Source: Aphrocallistes beatrix (Eukaryota; Porifera; Hexactinellida; Sceptrulophora; Aphrocallistidae). From it: 64,000 nucleotides of DNA. The notes below the pieces were generated by a model that saw only the letters and a list, made by a program, of their open reading frames with translations, was not told the DNA's origin and searched no databases. This document shows, one piece after another, positions 1 through 10,018 of the stretch. A program made the position numbers and the translations under genes. Location: contig OY725496.1 of NCBI GenBank assembly GCA_963281255.1, positions 248,001-312,000 on the forward strand, in the 5' to 3' direction. Numbering within the stretch: the stretch's first letter is position 1; each line of letters begins with the position of its first letter.

Positions 1-1716
1 ATCATTGTTAGCTTCAAGAGGGATATCTTGATCTTGTGAGTTACTTTTTCCCTGTGCGAGGAAAGCAGCTTTTCTTCTCGTATACAAGTCCTTCACTTGG
101 CTAGTGAATTTCTGTATTCCTATATCTATCTGAGGAATACCAACTTTTATATCCTGAGTATTTGCATCTTCCTTTTCAGTTTTGGTTTTGCTTTTATTTT
201 GCATTTGGTTTATGAGATCCTTGACCATATTTGGAACACTCTTTGTTATTATTGGTTGTTTTGTAGCTTCATTTTCATCTATTTGGTCACTAGGGAGACT
301 AGGTTCAGGTGTTAGTACAATTTGTTCTTCTAAATTTTGTTGTAAATCTTCTTGTTGACTCTTTTCTTCCAATGGCTCTGTACTCGTATCCACTATTAGG
401 TCAATAGGGCCTGTTATCTCGGTATAAAGTCCCACTATTTCAGTATCTAAATCTTTAATCTGAGTATAAATATCCTCGATCTTGCTATACGGATCTTCTT
501 TAGCGGCATTTGATTCGGATATATCAGCGCTTGAAGCTTCTGCTTGGCTGTTTATATCATCAATTTGGATAATTGGGTATGGCACTTGTGAATTCGTTTG
601 CTCGACTTGAACATTTGAAGTTTCTGTTATGGTGCTATGATCTTCTATTACTATAGTTGGATGCTCTTTGTGGTTTTGGTCATCTTTTGTATCGCGATTA
701 CGGTCATCTTTCGCAGTTTTTGAATCTTCTATAAGTGGTTCTGAGTCACTTTGATTTATATGGGTTGTGTTCTCGGGTATAAATACACTCCATCCAACGT
801 GACCAGGTTCTTCAGGGATATCAGGTTCAACAAGAGTTTTATTTCTACGTTTGCGTTTTGGAGTGATAGGATTGGTTGCTCTGATCTCGTTTTCTTCACT
901 CTCATCGATAGACTCATCATTTGACGGATTGCCAGGAATTCTATCAAAATATTCAAATTTTTGTTCTGGCAGTTCAGTGTAAAAACTATCAGCTATAACG
1001 GACTCTTGGTCATAAAGTATATCGTCTAAAATTTGGTTTGATTCCAATACTTTCAACAGTAATTCTTGCCTTTGTATTATGACAGATTCTGTGGCGGCCT
1101 CGAAACTTAGCTTTCTAATCTTATCTGGTTTCTCAATGAATTGGATCGATGGGTTAGTTTCAAAACTCAAATTCAAATTTTCCTTGATACCAATATCTGA
1201 TGATTCCGTTAGGAAATTGACGCTTTGCTCAAATTCATAGGTGCTTGCAATTTTGGTTTTTGCGATTCCATTACCTATAACTCCAGTTTCGGTGAGGCCA
1301 ACGTCTTGAGTAGCGAAATGATCTACGAATTTCTCGAAGATATTTGAGGGCCCAAAAGATAAATTTGATCCAAAGACATCTGAAGGAGAAGTACCTTCTA
1401 GCTGCTCGATGGCCAAGGGAGTTCTTCTATGGGTTCCCGAAACTACTAGATCTTCACTTCTGATAAACAAATCTGAAATCGTTTTTATAAACCCAAAACT
1501 TGTGTTTAGATTTGAAATTTTGACGGCCATCATATTTAAGCCTGCTTTCAACATAACGAGTACCCTGTCATCTTTTTCATTTTTTGACTTTTTAGTTTTT
1601 TTCTTATTTGTTGCATTCAGGTCTTGACTACCTAACACGACGCTTATCAAGTTTAGAATAGGTGACGTCTTTTTTAAAATAATTGATGAGTAATCATCAG
1701 TTTGATTCTTTGCCAT
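1..1716 (-). CDS. Hypothetical acidic protein, single exon, truncated by the left window edge
   Basis: The minus strand is open without a stop from an ATG at 1716-1714 to base 1, giving 572 codons and continuing beyond the window. A TATA-like ttttata (minus-strand TATAAAA, 1762-1768) lies about 46 bp upstream of the ATG. The protein starts MAKNQTDDYSS, is rich in Glu, Asp, Ser and Thr, and has no signal peptide or membrane segment. A basic cluster PKRKRRNK near residue 285 looks like a nuclear localisation signal. A loosely periodic stretch with the words EDIYTQIKDLDTEI and GLYTEI lies nearer the visible C-terminal part. I recognise no domain family. An open frame this long in AT-rich DNA is unlikely by chance, so I treat it as real, perhaps a nuclear or scaffold protein; that role is only inferred from composition. 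Confidence 0.7.
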   Translation of the reverse strand, partial: MAKNQTDDYSSIILKKTSPILNLISVVLGSQDLNATNKKKTKKSKNEKDDRVLVMLKAGLNMMAVKISNLNTSFGFIKTISDLFIRSEDLVVSGTHRRTPLAIEQLEGTSPSDVFGSNLSFGPSNIFEKFVDHFATQDVGLTETGVIGNGIAKTKIASTYEFEQSVNFLTESSDIGIKENLNLSFETNPSIQFIEKPDKIRKLSFEAATESVIIQRQELLLKVLESNQILDDILYDQESVIADSFYTELPEQKFEYFDRIPGNPSNDESIDESEENEIRATNPITPKRKRRNKTLVEPDIPEEPGHVGWSVFIPENTTHINQSDSEPLIEDSKTAKDDRNRDTKDDQNHKEHPTIVIEDHSTITETSNVQVEQTNSQVPYPIIQIDDINSQAEASSADISESNAAKEDPYSKIEDIYTQIKDLDTEIVGLYTEITGPIDLIVDTSTEPLEEKSQQEDLQQNLEEQIVLTPEPSLPSDQIDENEATKQPIITKSVPNMVKDLINQMQNKSKTKTEKEDANTQDIKVGIPQIDIGIQKFTSQVKDLYTRRKAAFLAQGKSNSQDQDIPLEANND

Positions 1717-1761
1717 TTGGAAGTTAGTTTTCTTACATTTAACTTTTTTGGAAAAATATTT

Positions 1762-1768
1762 TTTTATA
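1762..1768 (-). promoter_or_regulatory. TATA-like box of the left-edge gene
   Basis: On the minus strand the sequence reads tgtataaaaaaa about 46 bp upstream of the start codon at 1716. The match and spacing suit a core promoter, but AT-rich DNA makes chance matches common. Confidence 0.35.
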
Positions 1769-1951
1769 CACACACTTAAAGCATATGAAATTCCTATTGA
1801 GCTTATTAGTTTCCTGTTCTTTGTTCATTGTCTATTGAATTCATAAAAGGGATCATTATCTCATATTGCCTCATACCAATCCTGAAAGAGTACAATAAGA
1901 ATTTTGTTTAATACGTTCTTCACAATACGTAATAGTTTAGCTTCAATTTAA

Positions 1952-2446
1952 TACTGACAAGCGCGCTTCGCTTGCTTGCGCTGCGCGGCTGGCGGACACT
2001 TCGTGTCCGCGGGAGGCTCCCTTCGGTCTCCTGGAGGTGACATTGGTTAATTATAAGGGATATATCACTCTAAATATGTCCATCTTAGTTTTAAAATCGA
2101 TATCACTCGAAAAATCACCAAATTTGTCAATTTTAAAATTTTTGATGCGTAATGATGACGTCATAACAGAGTGATGAGTCATCATTTTTTGATGAAAGTC
2201 GCATCATATGTGAGGTATGTTAGTATACAGATTCTATTAAAATTTCAGCCTTCTATCTCCTATAATGGCTGAGTTATGCTCGAATAACTGTGTTGCTTAA
2301 CTTTTAAAAATGTGACAATGACGTCATAATTCCATGATGAGTCGACATTTTGCTCTGAGCTCAGAACTTACTGGAGCCATAGCCAAAATACTCCCACATG
2401 CCAAAAATTAGCTTTCTATGACCGGCAGTTTCTTCAATCAATTCGT

Positions 2447-2490
<44 letters not shown>

Positions 2491-2520
2491 CACAATAATC
2501 GAGTTTTAATAGTAAGGATA
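1952..2520 (+). repeat. Left arm of ~570 bp inverted repeat (GC-rich hairpin end outward)
   Basis: This segment is the reverse complement of 5095-5688 at high identity. From the outer end it has a GC-rich block with the perfect hairpin GCGGACAC-TTC-GTGTCCGC, an AT-rich body with two TGACGTCA palindromes (2156-2163, 2319-2326) and one TGAGTCA (2175-2181), a (TA)n tract (about 2447-2483), and an inner 30-bp block at 2491-2520. A partial copy lies at 14542-14918 and a terminal fragment at 48084-48170, so it is a dispersed family. It may be the terminal repeat of a long foldback transposon or one of two oppositely inserted elements. Confidence 0.8.
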
Positions 2521-2921
2521 GCCTCTTTTATATAGTAAATATGCCGATGAAATCGTGGGCGACAAAGAAACGACGGAGAATAAAAACCGAATGTTTATAG
2601 GGGCCTAGTGTCAAAAAACAACATTTCATCACGATGATATAATATATAAGTTCGAGTCACAATGTCAAACCTTTCAAAACTTTAAAAATAAGTGTTTGAT
2701 AGATATTGCAATAACTTCAATTATAATACACTGAGCATTTTAAAATCGATGAAGCATATTAAAAGCGAAGAATCCTTAAGAGCAGTCGCATGTTGTTAAG
2801 ATGGGCTTCTTTCTTTACTTAAGTTAACATTTAATTAATTTTTGATCATAAAGTATATTCTTGTGACAAAAGGTTGCACATAAGATATGAATAATCTCGT
2901 TCTAATGACTTTAAGAAGTAG

Positions 2922-2929
2922 TATAAATA
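2922..2929 (+). promoter_or_regulatory. TATA-like box of the tetraspanin gene
   Basis: The motif TATAAATA lies 44 bp upstream of the ATG at 2973 in a generally AT-rich leader. It fits a compact core promoter for an intronless gene but is not proof. Confidence 0.35.
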
Positions 2930-2972
2930 TTGCTGAAAATTATTCCTATAAATTTTTGAATATTTGAGAACG

Positions 2973-3764
2973 ATGTATCTTTATCAAATTAATTTTGCTA
3001 AATCAGTTGTATCAATCTTCTTTTTAGTACTAAATCTTATATCAGTACTATTCGCCATTATTGTCATTGCAGTCTCTTCAGCTGCAATTTCATCTTTGAG
3101 TGTTGTCAGGGACCTTGATGGAACGTTGCAATACTTAACAAGTTCCATCATTTTATTGGCGTTCTGTGGTGTGCTTTGGCTAATTGCCTCTTGCGTCGGC
3201 TTCTTTGCTTCTGTTACGACGTTTTATACACTGAAAGATTCCTGCAAACAAACAGCATATGGGTCTCATCTAAGTTTTTCATTTTTGATGGTAATTTTAT
3301 GTATTTTCGAGTTTATTGGTGCTTTAGTAATATTCGGTATTCGGAATGATTTGATGGAGAATTTCGAAGGCGTTTACTTAGATACGTTGCAAAGCGGTTT
3401 ATCGAATAGTGTTGATCCAGATTTTGAGAATGCTTTAGACAGATTACAAAATTATTTTGAGTGCTGTGGTTTTAATGGCCCTGAAGATTATACAACGACG
3501 AAATTTGGTGCTTATGGTCGTTTGGTGAAAAGTTGTTGCGGCCTTCCAAAGGATAGTCTCCTAGAATGCTATCAATTGGGAGCTGGTTTAATCAACTATG
3601 GCTGTCGATCCAAGATAGAAGAGTTGCTCAACAAACATTATACTGATGTGGGTACACTTGGACTCTGCTTCGGGTTTGTGGAACTTCTCTCATTGTCTTT
3701 AAGCTTGTCAATTGTCTATTTTATCTATAAAGAGGATTCTGGTTGCTTTTATACCAAATATTAA
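2973..3764 (+). CDS. Tetraspanin, intronless, 263 aa
   Basis: The product is a four-pass membrane protein that would organise membrane microdomains with partner receptors and adhesion proteins. Hydrophobic segments lie at about residues 11-36, 56-83, 98-120 and 227-252. The large extracellular loop (about 121-226) carries the family signature CCG at 164-166, a second Cys-Cys at 188-189, Cys199 and the Gly-Cys at 210-211, giving the six-cysteine pattern of a typical tetraspanin. I start at the ATG at 2973 (MYLYQINFAK); an in-frame TTG at 2964 is not a plausible eukaryotic start. There is no intron, unlike most animal tetraspanin genes, and the gene sits between two inverted repeats (1952-2520 and 5095-5688), so a retrocopy or a transposon-captured gene is possible. 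ATTAAA at 3833-3838 may be the poly(A) signal. Subfamily not assignable by eye. Confidence 0.88.
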   Translation: MYLYQINFAKSVVSIFFLVLNLISVLFAIIVIAVSSAAISSLSVVRDLDGTLQYLTSSIILLAFCGVLWLIASCVGFFASVTTFYTLKDSCKQTAYGSHLSFSFLMVILCIFEFIGALVIFGIRNDLMENFEGVYLDTLQSGLSNSVDPDFENALDRLQNYFECCGFNGPEDYTTTKFGAYGRLVKSCCGLPKDSLLECYQLGAGLINYGCRSKIEELLNKHYTDVGTLGLCFGFVELLSLSLSLSIVYFIYKEDSGCFYTKY

Positions 3765-4038
3765 TGTGTTTATTTCTGTCCCTAATTTTCTTTCTTTCGT
3801 GTTTTTTGTTTTGTTTTGTTTATTTTGTCGAAATTAAACTATCTAAAATCCCTTTATATACGCTATTCTATTCATCACTATGCCAACAAGATTTTACAAA
3901 ATTCAGGCGATTTTCTCTATTCACTTATATCTAACTAAACTACCCAAAGAGACAATGCATCAATAGAATTTGTACTAAAATTTGATGCCAAAAAATGAAT
4001 TAAAGTCGGGCATAGACGCCACTACTTGTAGCTATATG

Positions 4039-4460
4039 TAGGGCATTAGTCGTTCGTCAAAAAAAGGATCTAGAACCTGATCCCGATCCTAATTTTATAA
4101 AAGGATCTTCGATCCGATCACGAACCCAAAAAGATTTTTTCAATAATAGTCAGAGGCTATCATTTTTAGTACAGCTCCTGGAAGGAGATGCCTAATGGCA
4201 TGGACGGGGCAGCCTGGGGGTGCTTAAGTTAGTATTCAAACCATAAAACACATTAAAAATATATTTAATCAACATAAATTTCAACACTTTCACCTCCAAC
4301 TTGGGGATTAAAAAGAAAAAGGATCGGATCGAATTCAGTAAAAGTTTCGATCCGATCCCGATCCTACTTTTAAAAAGGATCGTCGATCCGATCTCGATCC
4401 TCAAAAAAAGGATCGCGACCCGGATCTTTCGATCATGGATCGAAAGATCCTAATGCCCTA
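4039..4460. repeat. GATC-rich foldback element with agggcatta ends
   Basis: The ends tagggcatta (4039) and taatgcccta (4460) are inverted. The interior is dominated by repeated ggatc, gatccgatc and gatcccgatcc words in both orientations, so the strand could fold extensively. A related element ending gatcctaatgcccta lies at 54110-54435. No coding sequence is credible here. Confidence 0.6.
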
Positions 4461-4812
4461 GCTATATGCCAGTTTTGTTGATTATTAGGCCTCTAAGAAA
4501 AATTCATCAATGTGCTCAAATCCCAGGGATGCATACCGTTTGAGGCTCGTGCGCTGCCATTCAAGGCATTGATAAATAGGGAGCACTGCATTAGTTATAA
4601 TTTTAAAGTCGTCACAAGTTAGAATTTCAGCAACTGTCGATAGTTCGAATCGCTTTTTAAGCCAACTGTCGATAGTTAGAAAGAATTAAGAAATCTATGA
4701 ATAAAGTAAATGAATGGACTCGCACTCAAATTTTTAAGTGTTTAATCAATCCGCCGAATCTTCCATGCGACGATTATCCATACACAATGCATTTTTGTGA
4801 TGGATTTCCCGT

Positions 4813-4995
4813 CATTTATTCTAACTACCGACAGTTGACACAAAATGCGATCCTAACTATCGACAATTGACTCAAAATGCGATTCTAACTATCAACAGTT
4901 GACTCATATATGCGATTCTAACTTGGACAGTTGACACAAAAAGCGATTCTAACTTGGACAGTTGACACAAAATGCGATTCTAACTACCCACAGTT
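4813..4995. repeat. Minisatellite, ~32-36 bp unit, about five copies
   Basis: Degenerate tandem copies of a unit containing the words gacagttgacacaaaatgcg and attctaacta run through this interval, with isolated related words from about 4615. It lies inside the inverted-repeat-bounded segment, downstream of the tetraspanin. Confidence 0.7.
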
Positions 4996-5094
4996 GGCTA
5001 GGGAATTATTCCAAGTATCGACAATTGATTAAATTCCAACTACGTAGTGACAACTTCGAAATTCTAACTAATGCGGCATCCCGAGAAATAATAT

Positions 5095-5154
5095 TATCCT
5101 TACTATTAAAACTCGATTATTGTGTATCCTTACTATTAAAACTCGATTATTGTG

Positions 5155-5187
<33 letters not shown>

Positions 5188-5688
5188 CTGTAACGAATTG
5201 ATTGAAGAAACTGCCGGTCATAGAAAGCTAATTTTTGGCATGTGGGAGTCTTTTGGCTATGGCTCCAGTAAGTTCTGAGTTCAGAGCAAAATGTCGACTC
5301 ATCATGGAATTATGACGTCATTGTCACATTTTTAAAAGTTAAGCAACACAGTTATTCGGGCATAACTCAGCCATTATAGGAGATAGAAGGCTGAAATTTT
5401 AATAGAATCTGTATACTAACATACCTCACATATGATGCGACTTTCATCAAAAAATGATGACTCATCACTTTGTTATGACGTCATCATTACGCATCAAAAA
5501 TTTTAAAATTGACAAATTTGGTGATTTTTCGAGTGATATCGATTAGCACAGTAGAACAGACATATTTAGAGATGTTATCTCCCTTATAATTAACCAATGT
5601 GACTCCAGGCGACCGAAGGGAGCCTCCGGCGGACACGAAGTGTCCGCCAGCCGCGCAGCGCAAGCAAGCGCGAACGCGCTTGTATTAT
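5095..5688 (-). repeat. Right arm of ~570 bp inverted repeat
   Basis: Reverse complement of 1952-2520. The innermost 30-bp block occurs twice in tandem here (5095-5124 and 5125-5154), followed by (TA)n at about 5158-5187. The GC-rich hairpin end faces outward near 5590-5688. Both TGACGTCA palindromes and an AP-1-like heptamer are kept. The small duplication shows the two arms are diverging independently. Confidence 0.8.
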
Positions 5689-6902
5689 ATAATATTATAT
5701 CCGAAATAAATCCACTAACCCATTGTCCAATACAATAGCGAATCCTAGTAGATCCAATTTCTCATTATAGGTCACGGTAGTCACATGATATATAATTATT
5801 GTCTGTCAATGTTTTAAGCCCCCTTGGATATAATCCAGGATTATAAGATTATGAAGCCACAAACCGGACTATGGATTCAAGGTCATTAGACACCAGGTTT
5901 GAAGGGTGTGAATCCAGTCTGATTGTGTACCAAATGGCCCTATTTGGGATTAAATTGGTCAAAAGTGGAAACCAGACCAACCGTACCGATGGCTACAGCC
6001 CTGAGATTAATGTTATTGGGTTTTTTCAGAGATTATAGGTCGTCTACAGGGCCGTAGCCACCGGTCCGGTTCCGGTTCCGGTTTCAACCTAACCACTTTT
6101 GACAAATTTTGCCTCAAAAAGGACCATTCTATATGGCCGGACTAGTTTAAACATAAAACATCCGTCACCCTGAAAGGTGGAGATCAGGTACTACTCACCG
6201 GTATACCGGTATGGTGGAAATAGTTCGCACAAAAACCGGAAATAGTTCGACTTTCCAAAAAAGGAAATGGTTCGAAAAAAACCAAGTCGAACTATTTCCT
6301 TTTTCGAAAAGCCGAACCATTTCCGCATTACCTCTTCAACTATGTTTTGTTATCGACTTGGTAGTTTTGTAGGTAGTTTTGACGGTGTTGGATAGAAATA
6401 GCTTTGTGTTATTTCCGGGTGAGCTCTCTCCAAACCTTTGACGCTAGTGTCACCAGGCACGTAAAAGTTGTTCTCGCCCCCCCCATGAAAAATTTGGGAA
6501 GCATTCGTGATAGTTGATAGACGCAAATTTATCCCTGCCTTTGCCCCCCCCTGAAATACATCTTGCCCCCCTGAATTTCTTACTCTAGCTACGTGCCTGA
6601 GTGTCACATGTCCTTTTTGGACCTATCGTCCGAGGGCTGGGTCTCCCTGTTGTAACTAATGTCCGGATGGGGAGAGGGCAGGGGGGGATGCGGACATCTG
6701 GCATAATGACAAGGTTCGAGTTAGAAATCCGATAGCCGGACAGCGAAACTACGCGCCTCGAATTGAGGTCAGGGTTCGATCACCCGACGGCACTACGTCC
6801 TTGATGTAATGGCCAATGGACAAAAGTTTCTAATAATGACACAATGGACATTACCTTTTACTTCCTTCAATCGCTACTAGCTTTTGTTTATCAAATGCTG
6901 CT
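5689..6902. other. Intergenic DNA upstream of usherin
   Basis: No gene is credible. It holds partial copies of a gggccgtagcca repeat (about 5990-6065), a foldback MITE (6189-6345), a GC-rich inverted repeat with the words caccaggcacgta and tacgtgcctgagtg (about 6434-6606), and C/G-homopolymer-rich text. The usherin promoter should lie in the last few hundred bases, but I see no clear TATA box. Confidence 0.5.
6189..6345. mobile_element. MITE, ggtatggtggaaatagttcg family, copy 1
   Basis: Ends read ggtatggtggaaatagttcg and cgaaccatttccgcattacc, which are inverted with mismatches. The interior repeats gaaatagttcga and tcgaactatttcc. A second copy lies at 17577-17746 in usherin intron 2. No coding capacity. 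Confidence 0.65.
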
Positions 6903-7073
6903 ATGGTGAAAACAAAAGTGAATCGAACCAACTCAGACTATCAATTGACCAGACCAACGATGAAGCCTTATCTCAGATTTGCCATCTTACTCACTTTGCT
7001 CTATTCTGCCACAGCCCAGGACACTGTTCTGACACCTCCAATCGGTGACAGGAGTAGGGAACGGAGAGTTGAA
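6903..7073 (+). CDS. USH2A: Usherin exon 1: signal peptide and mature N-terminus
   Basis: Two in-frame ATGs exist, at 6903 and 6960. From 6960 the protein begins [20 protein letters not shown], a textbook signal peptide with likely cleavage after Ala-Thr-Ala or nearby, so 6960 may be the true start (5038 aa). The 6903 start adds 19 polar residues. The exon ends in phase 0 at a strong gtaagt donor (7074). A 9.1 kb intron follows and hosts a separate bZIP gene. Confidence 0.75.
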
Positions 7074-9889
7074 GTAAGTTATAAGTAAACTTATTTGAAA
7101 AGTGAGAAAATAAGGTATTACGTAGTGAATTTCATGAAATATAAATTACTATGCACTTACCTTAGGTATCCCTTTCGAATCGACACACTGAGATTTAGGT
7201 TTTCCCAGTTATATTCTAAAAGCCTGTCACGGAATATATGGACCCCCTCTGAAATATTTGGACCCCCCTCAGAACTAACATTTCAGAGTTATACTGAAAT
7301 ATATGGACCACTCTGAAATGATTGGTCTCCTCTAGGTACTGAAATTATTTATTCCCTCAAATCATAAAGATAATATTGCTTTATGATTTGAGGGAATAAA
7401 TAATTTCAGTACCTAGGGGAGACCAATCATTTCAGAGTGGTCCATATATTTCAGATAAGACACAACTGAATTGCAGTTAAGAGAAATACAGTAGAACCTG
7501 CTATAACGGCCACTCTATATAGCGGTCACCTGTACATAACTGGCACTTAAGAATAATCCTGTGGTTGACTTATTGCAATTCACCTCCGTATAACGGTGGT
7601 CCATATATTTCAGTATAACACTGAAATATTGGTTGTGGAGGCCCCAAATATTTTGAATTATAAGAACCAGGAATTATAAGAACAGCTTTTGCCTACAAAC
7701 TACTTTTGCTTCCAGCACTACGTACTGTCAAAACCATAGTTATTACCATAGGCGCCGAACCCGGGGGGGGGCTCAAGCCCCTCCTGGATTTAAAGATGGC
7801 CCATAGACGCAATACAAAATTTACGGCCGAGCCCCCCCTGGAACCCCGAAATTCTCCTTAGATTTCGAAAAGTTCGGCGCCCCTGGTTATTACTTATCAT
7901 TTAGTGTAATTTTGAGGATGTTATCACCTGGAAATTATACTAAAGGTTGATTAGTAACTACACAAACATTATTCACCTACTCGTGTGACTTTTTAGTTTG
8001 CCGAATATACTTGATATAGTGGCTAACTTGTGAAATATTTTGCTTTAAATTCGCTTGCTAATCTTCTTGGATTTTCTTTGGATTCAAAATTTATTCAGAT
8101 CCGAGAGTTGGTGTTTCCAGGAATAATGTCCAATATTTTTGGTAGTATTAGGCCATTCACATCACACGAATTAATAAGGTTTGACCTATAAACTTGTCTT
8201 GTGCCTTTTTTTGATTTTTCAGAATATGAATTTACTTAGCATGTAGATCTGTCCTTTTTTTATAATTGCGATGATTTTTCCTTATTCAGTCAATATTTCT
8301 TTTATCGACTTGACTTTTGAGTATTTTGAGGAGATTACATTGCTGTATCGCCTAAATATTTTATTCTCTCATGATAGCATCTGGTTATTCTCGAATATGT
8401 TTTTTCATTTCCTGTATACATCTTGAAACCAATTATATAATAAGGAAACTTCCGTGCATAATTAATTTATTCAATTTTCAATATCTTTCTATATGAGTTA
8501 AATTGATATAGACAATTATTTTCTAATTTCGTTATGCTTATCTTTAGAGTTCCAACAAAACCATTTAAATTTATTCAAATGTTGCCTAAGTTCACATTCT
8601 CATCATACATTCGATATATCAGTACCTTGTACCTAGCCATTATGGTTCTAATAGCTTTCCTTTTTATATTGTAAAACTGAACTTTTTATTATTACTAGGT
8701 CCGAGTATGTCATAATTGACCGCCACTTTATGGGTTTTAATTAAATGTTTGGTTTTCAATTTGACCAAAGATGGGTTAGAAAGATACGTATGTTAATTCA
8801 TAATGCTTGCTTCCCACTTTTTCCTAAAAAATGATGCATAATTTATTAATTTTTCTTTTATTAGTGCAGCTCCTAGTATAGGAGATGCTTATGTCATGAT
8901 CTGCGTGGGACGTCCGTCCGTCTGCTCGCTCCTGGAAATTATATTGGACCAAATTGCATGGACCAAATTTTGGACCATAAATTGTGGAGATTTGAACTGG
9001 GTCCAAATTCTGAAATATTTTCACACCTTTCCACAAAGGTGTCAATACGTATTGACCAATCTTTTGATCATTTTGGATGCTATTGTGTAAGTATTTGCGA
9101 CGTTGGAACTTTTTCAAATTTTCAATAATTTGTACTTCTTTTAACTAGTAAGATAGAAAAAAAACACGATTTTGAATTTCTGATCTTTTTATTTATTTAT
9201 TATTAGTTTTAAATTTTAATCAAAATTAATTCTCACTAAAAATACTCTATTTTTGGAAATTTGAAAATTCTGAACTCAATAGTTAGAATTTTTAAAAGAC
9301 TACTCTCTCCAAGGTTTTATCTTAGGAAAATTGCTTCGTTTTATCTTTGATAATTGCACACAAACCCAGACAAAAGCCACACACCACAACAGACATGTCC
9401 TGTGTATTATAATTCAATTTAAAGTTTGTATAGGAACTTAATATTCTGATATATTTATGGGAACTATAACCAAGTTTAATTAATAACCTAGTATAATCAG
9501 TACAACTAAGTAGAGAGTATGTTCAAATATTCCAAATTTGGAAAAAAGCTTGCTTTTGCCATTATCAAGTACGTAATTACCCTGAATTCCAAATTGAATA
9601 TCATTTAATTTTAATTATTCAGGTAAACAATACTGGAATATCTCGTATCAGCAAACAATATCGATAATCAGAAATTTGACCAACTTATAATGATGAGCTA
9701 TGATTTCTAGTAAGGGCACTTGGGTTCAGGTTTTTAGATTTTAGATCTATATTTTTTATATTTAGGTATGTGCTGCTTCTATAAGGAGATACTCACGCAT
9801 GGACGTGAATACGTCTAAATTTGGAAGCGAGAGTGAAGGTGTTGGATACACTTGATAGAAGTTCTAAATGTCATCGTGACTAAGCCAAG

Positions 9890-9936
<47 letters not shown>

Positions 9937-9959
9937 TATATATAGATATATATAGATAT

Positions 9960-10018
<59 letters not shown>

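Noticed and set aside
1976-2040. Rho-independent-like terminator or structured RNA in the GC-rich hairpins
   Set aside because: The same hairpins occur at every copy of a dispersed repeat, so they are transposon termini.
2964-2972. Upstream TTG start for the tetraspanin
   Set aside because: Non-ATG start is unnecessary; the ATG at 2973 gives a normal tetraspanin N-terminus.
4813-4995. CRISPR-like array
   Set aside because: Repeats are degenerate and contiguous without unique spacers, and the genome is eukaryotic.
6690-6800. Possible tRNA-derived SINE (tagccggacagcg then ggttcgatcaccc)
   Set aside because: The words resemble A and B boxes, but spacing is off and no cloverleaf forms.
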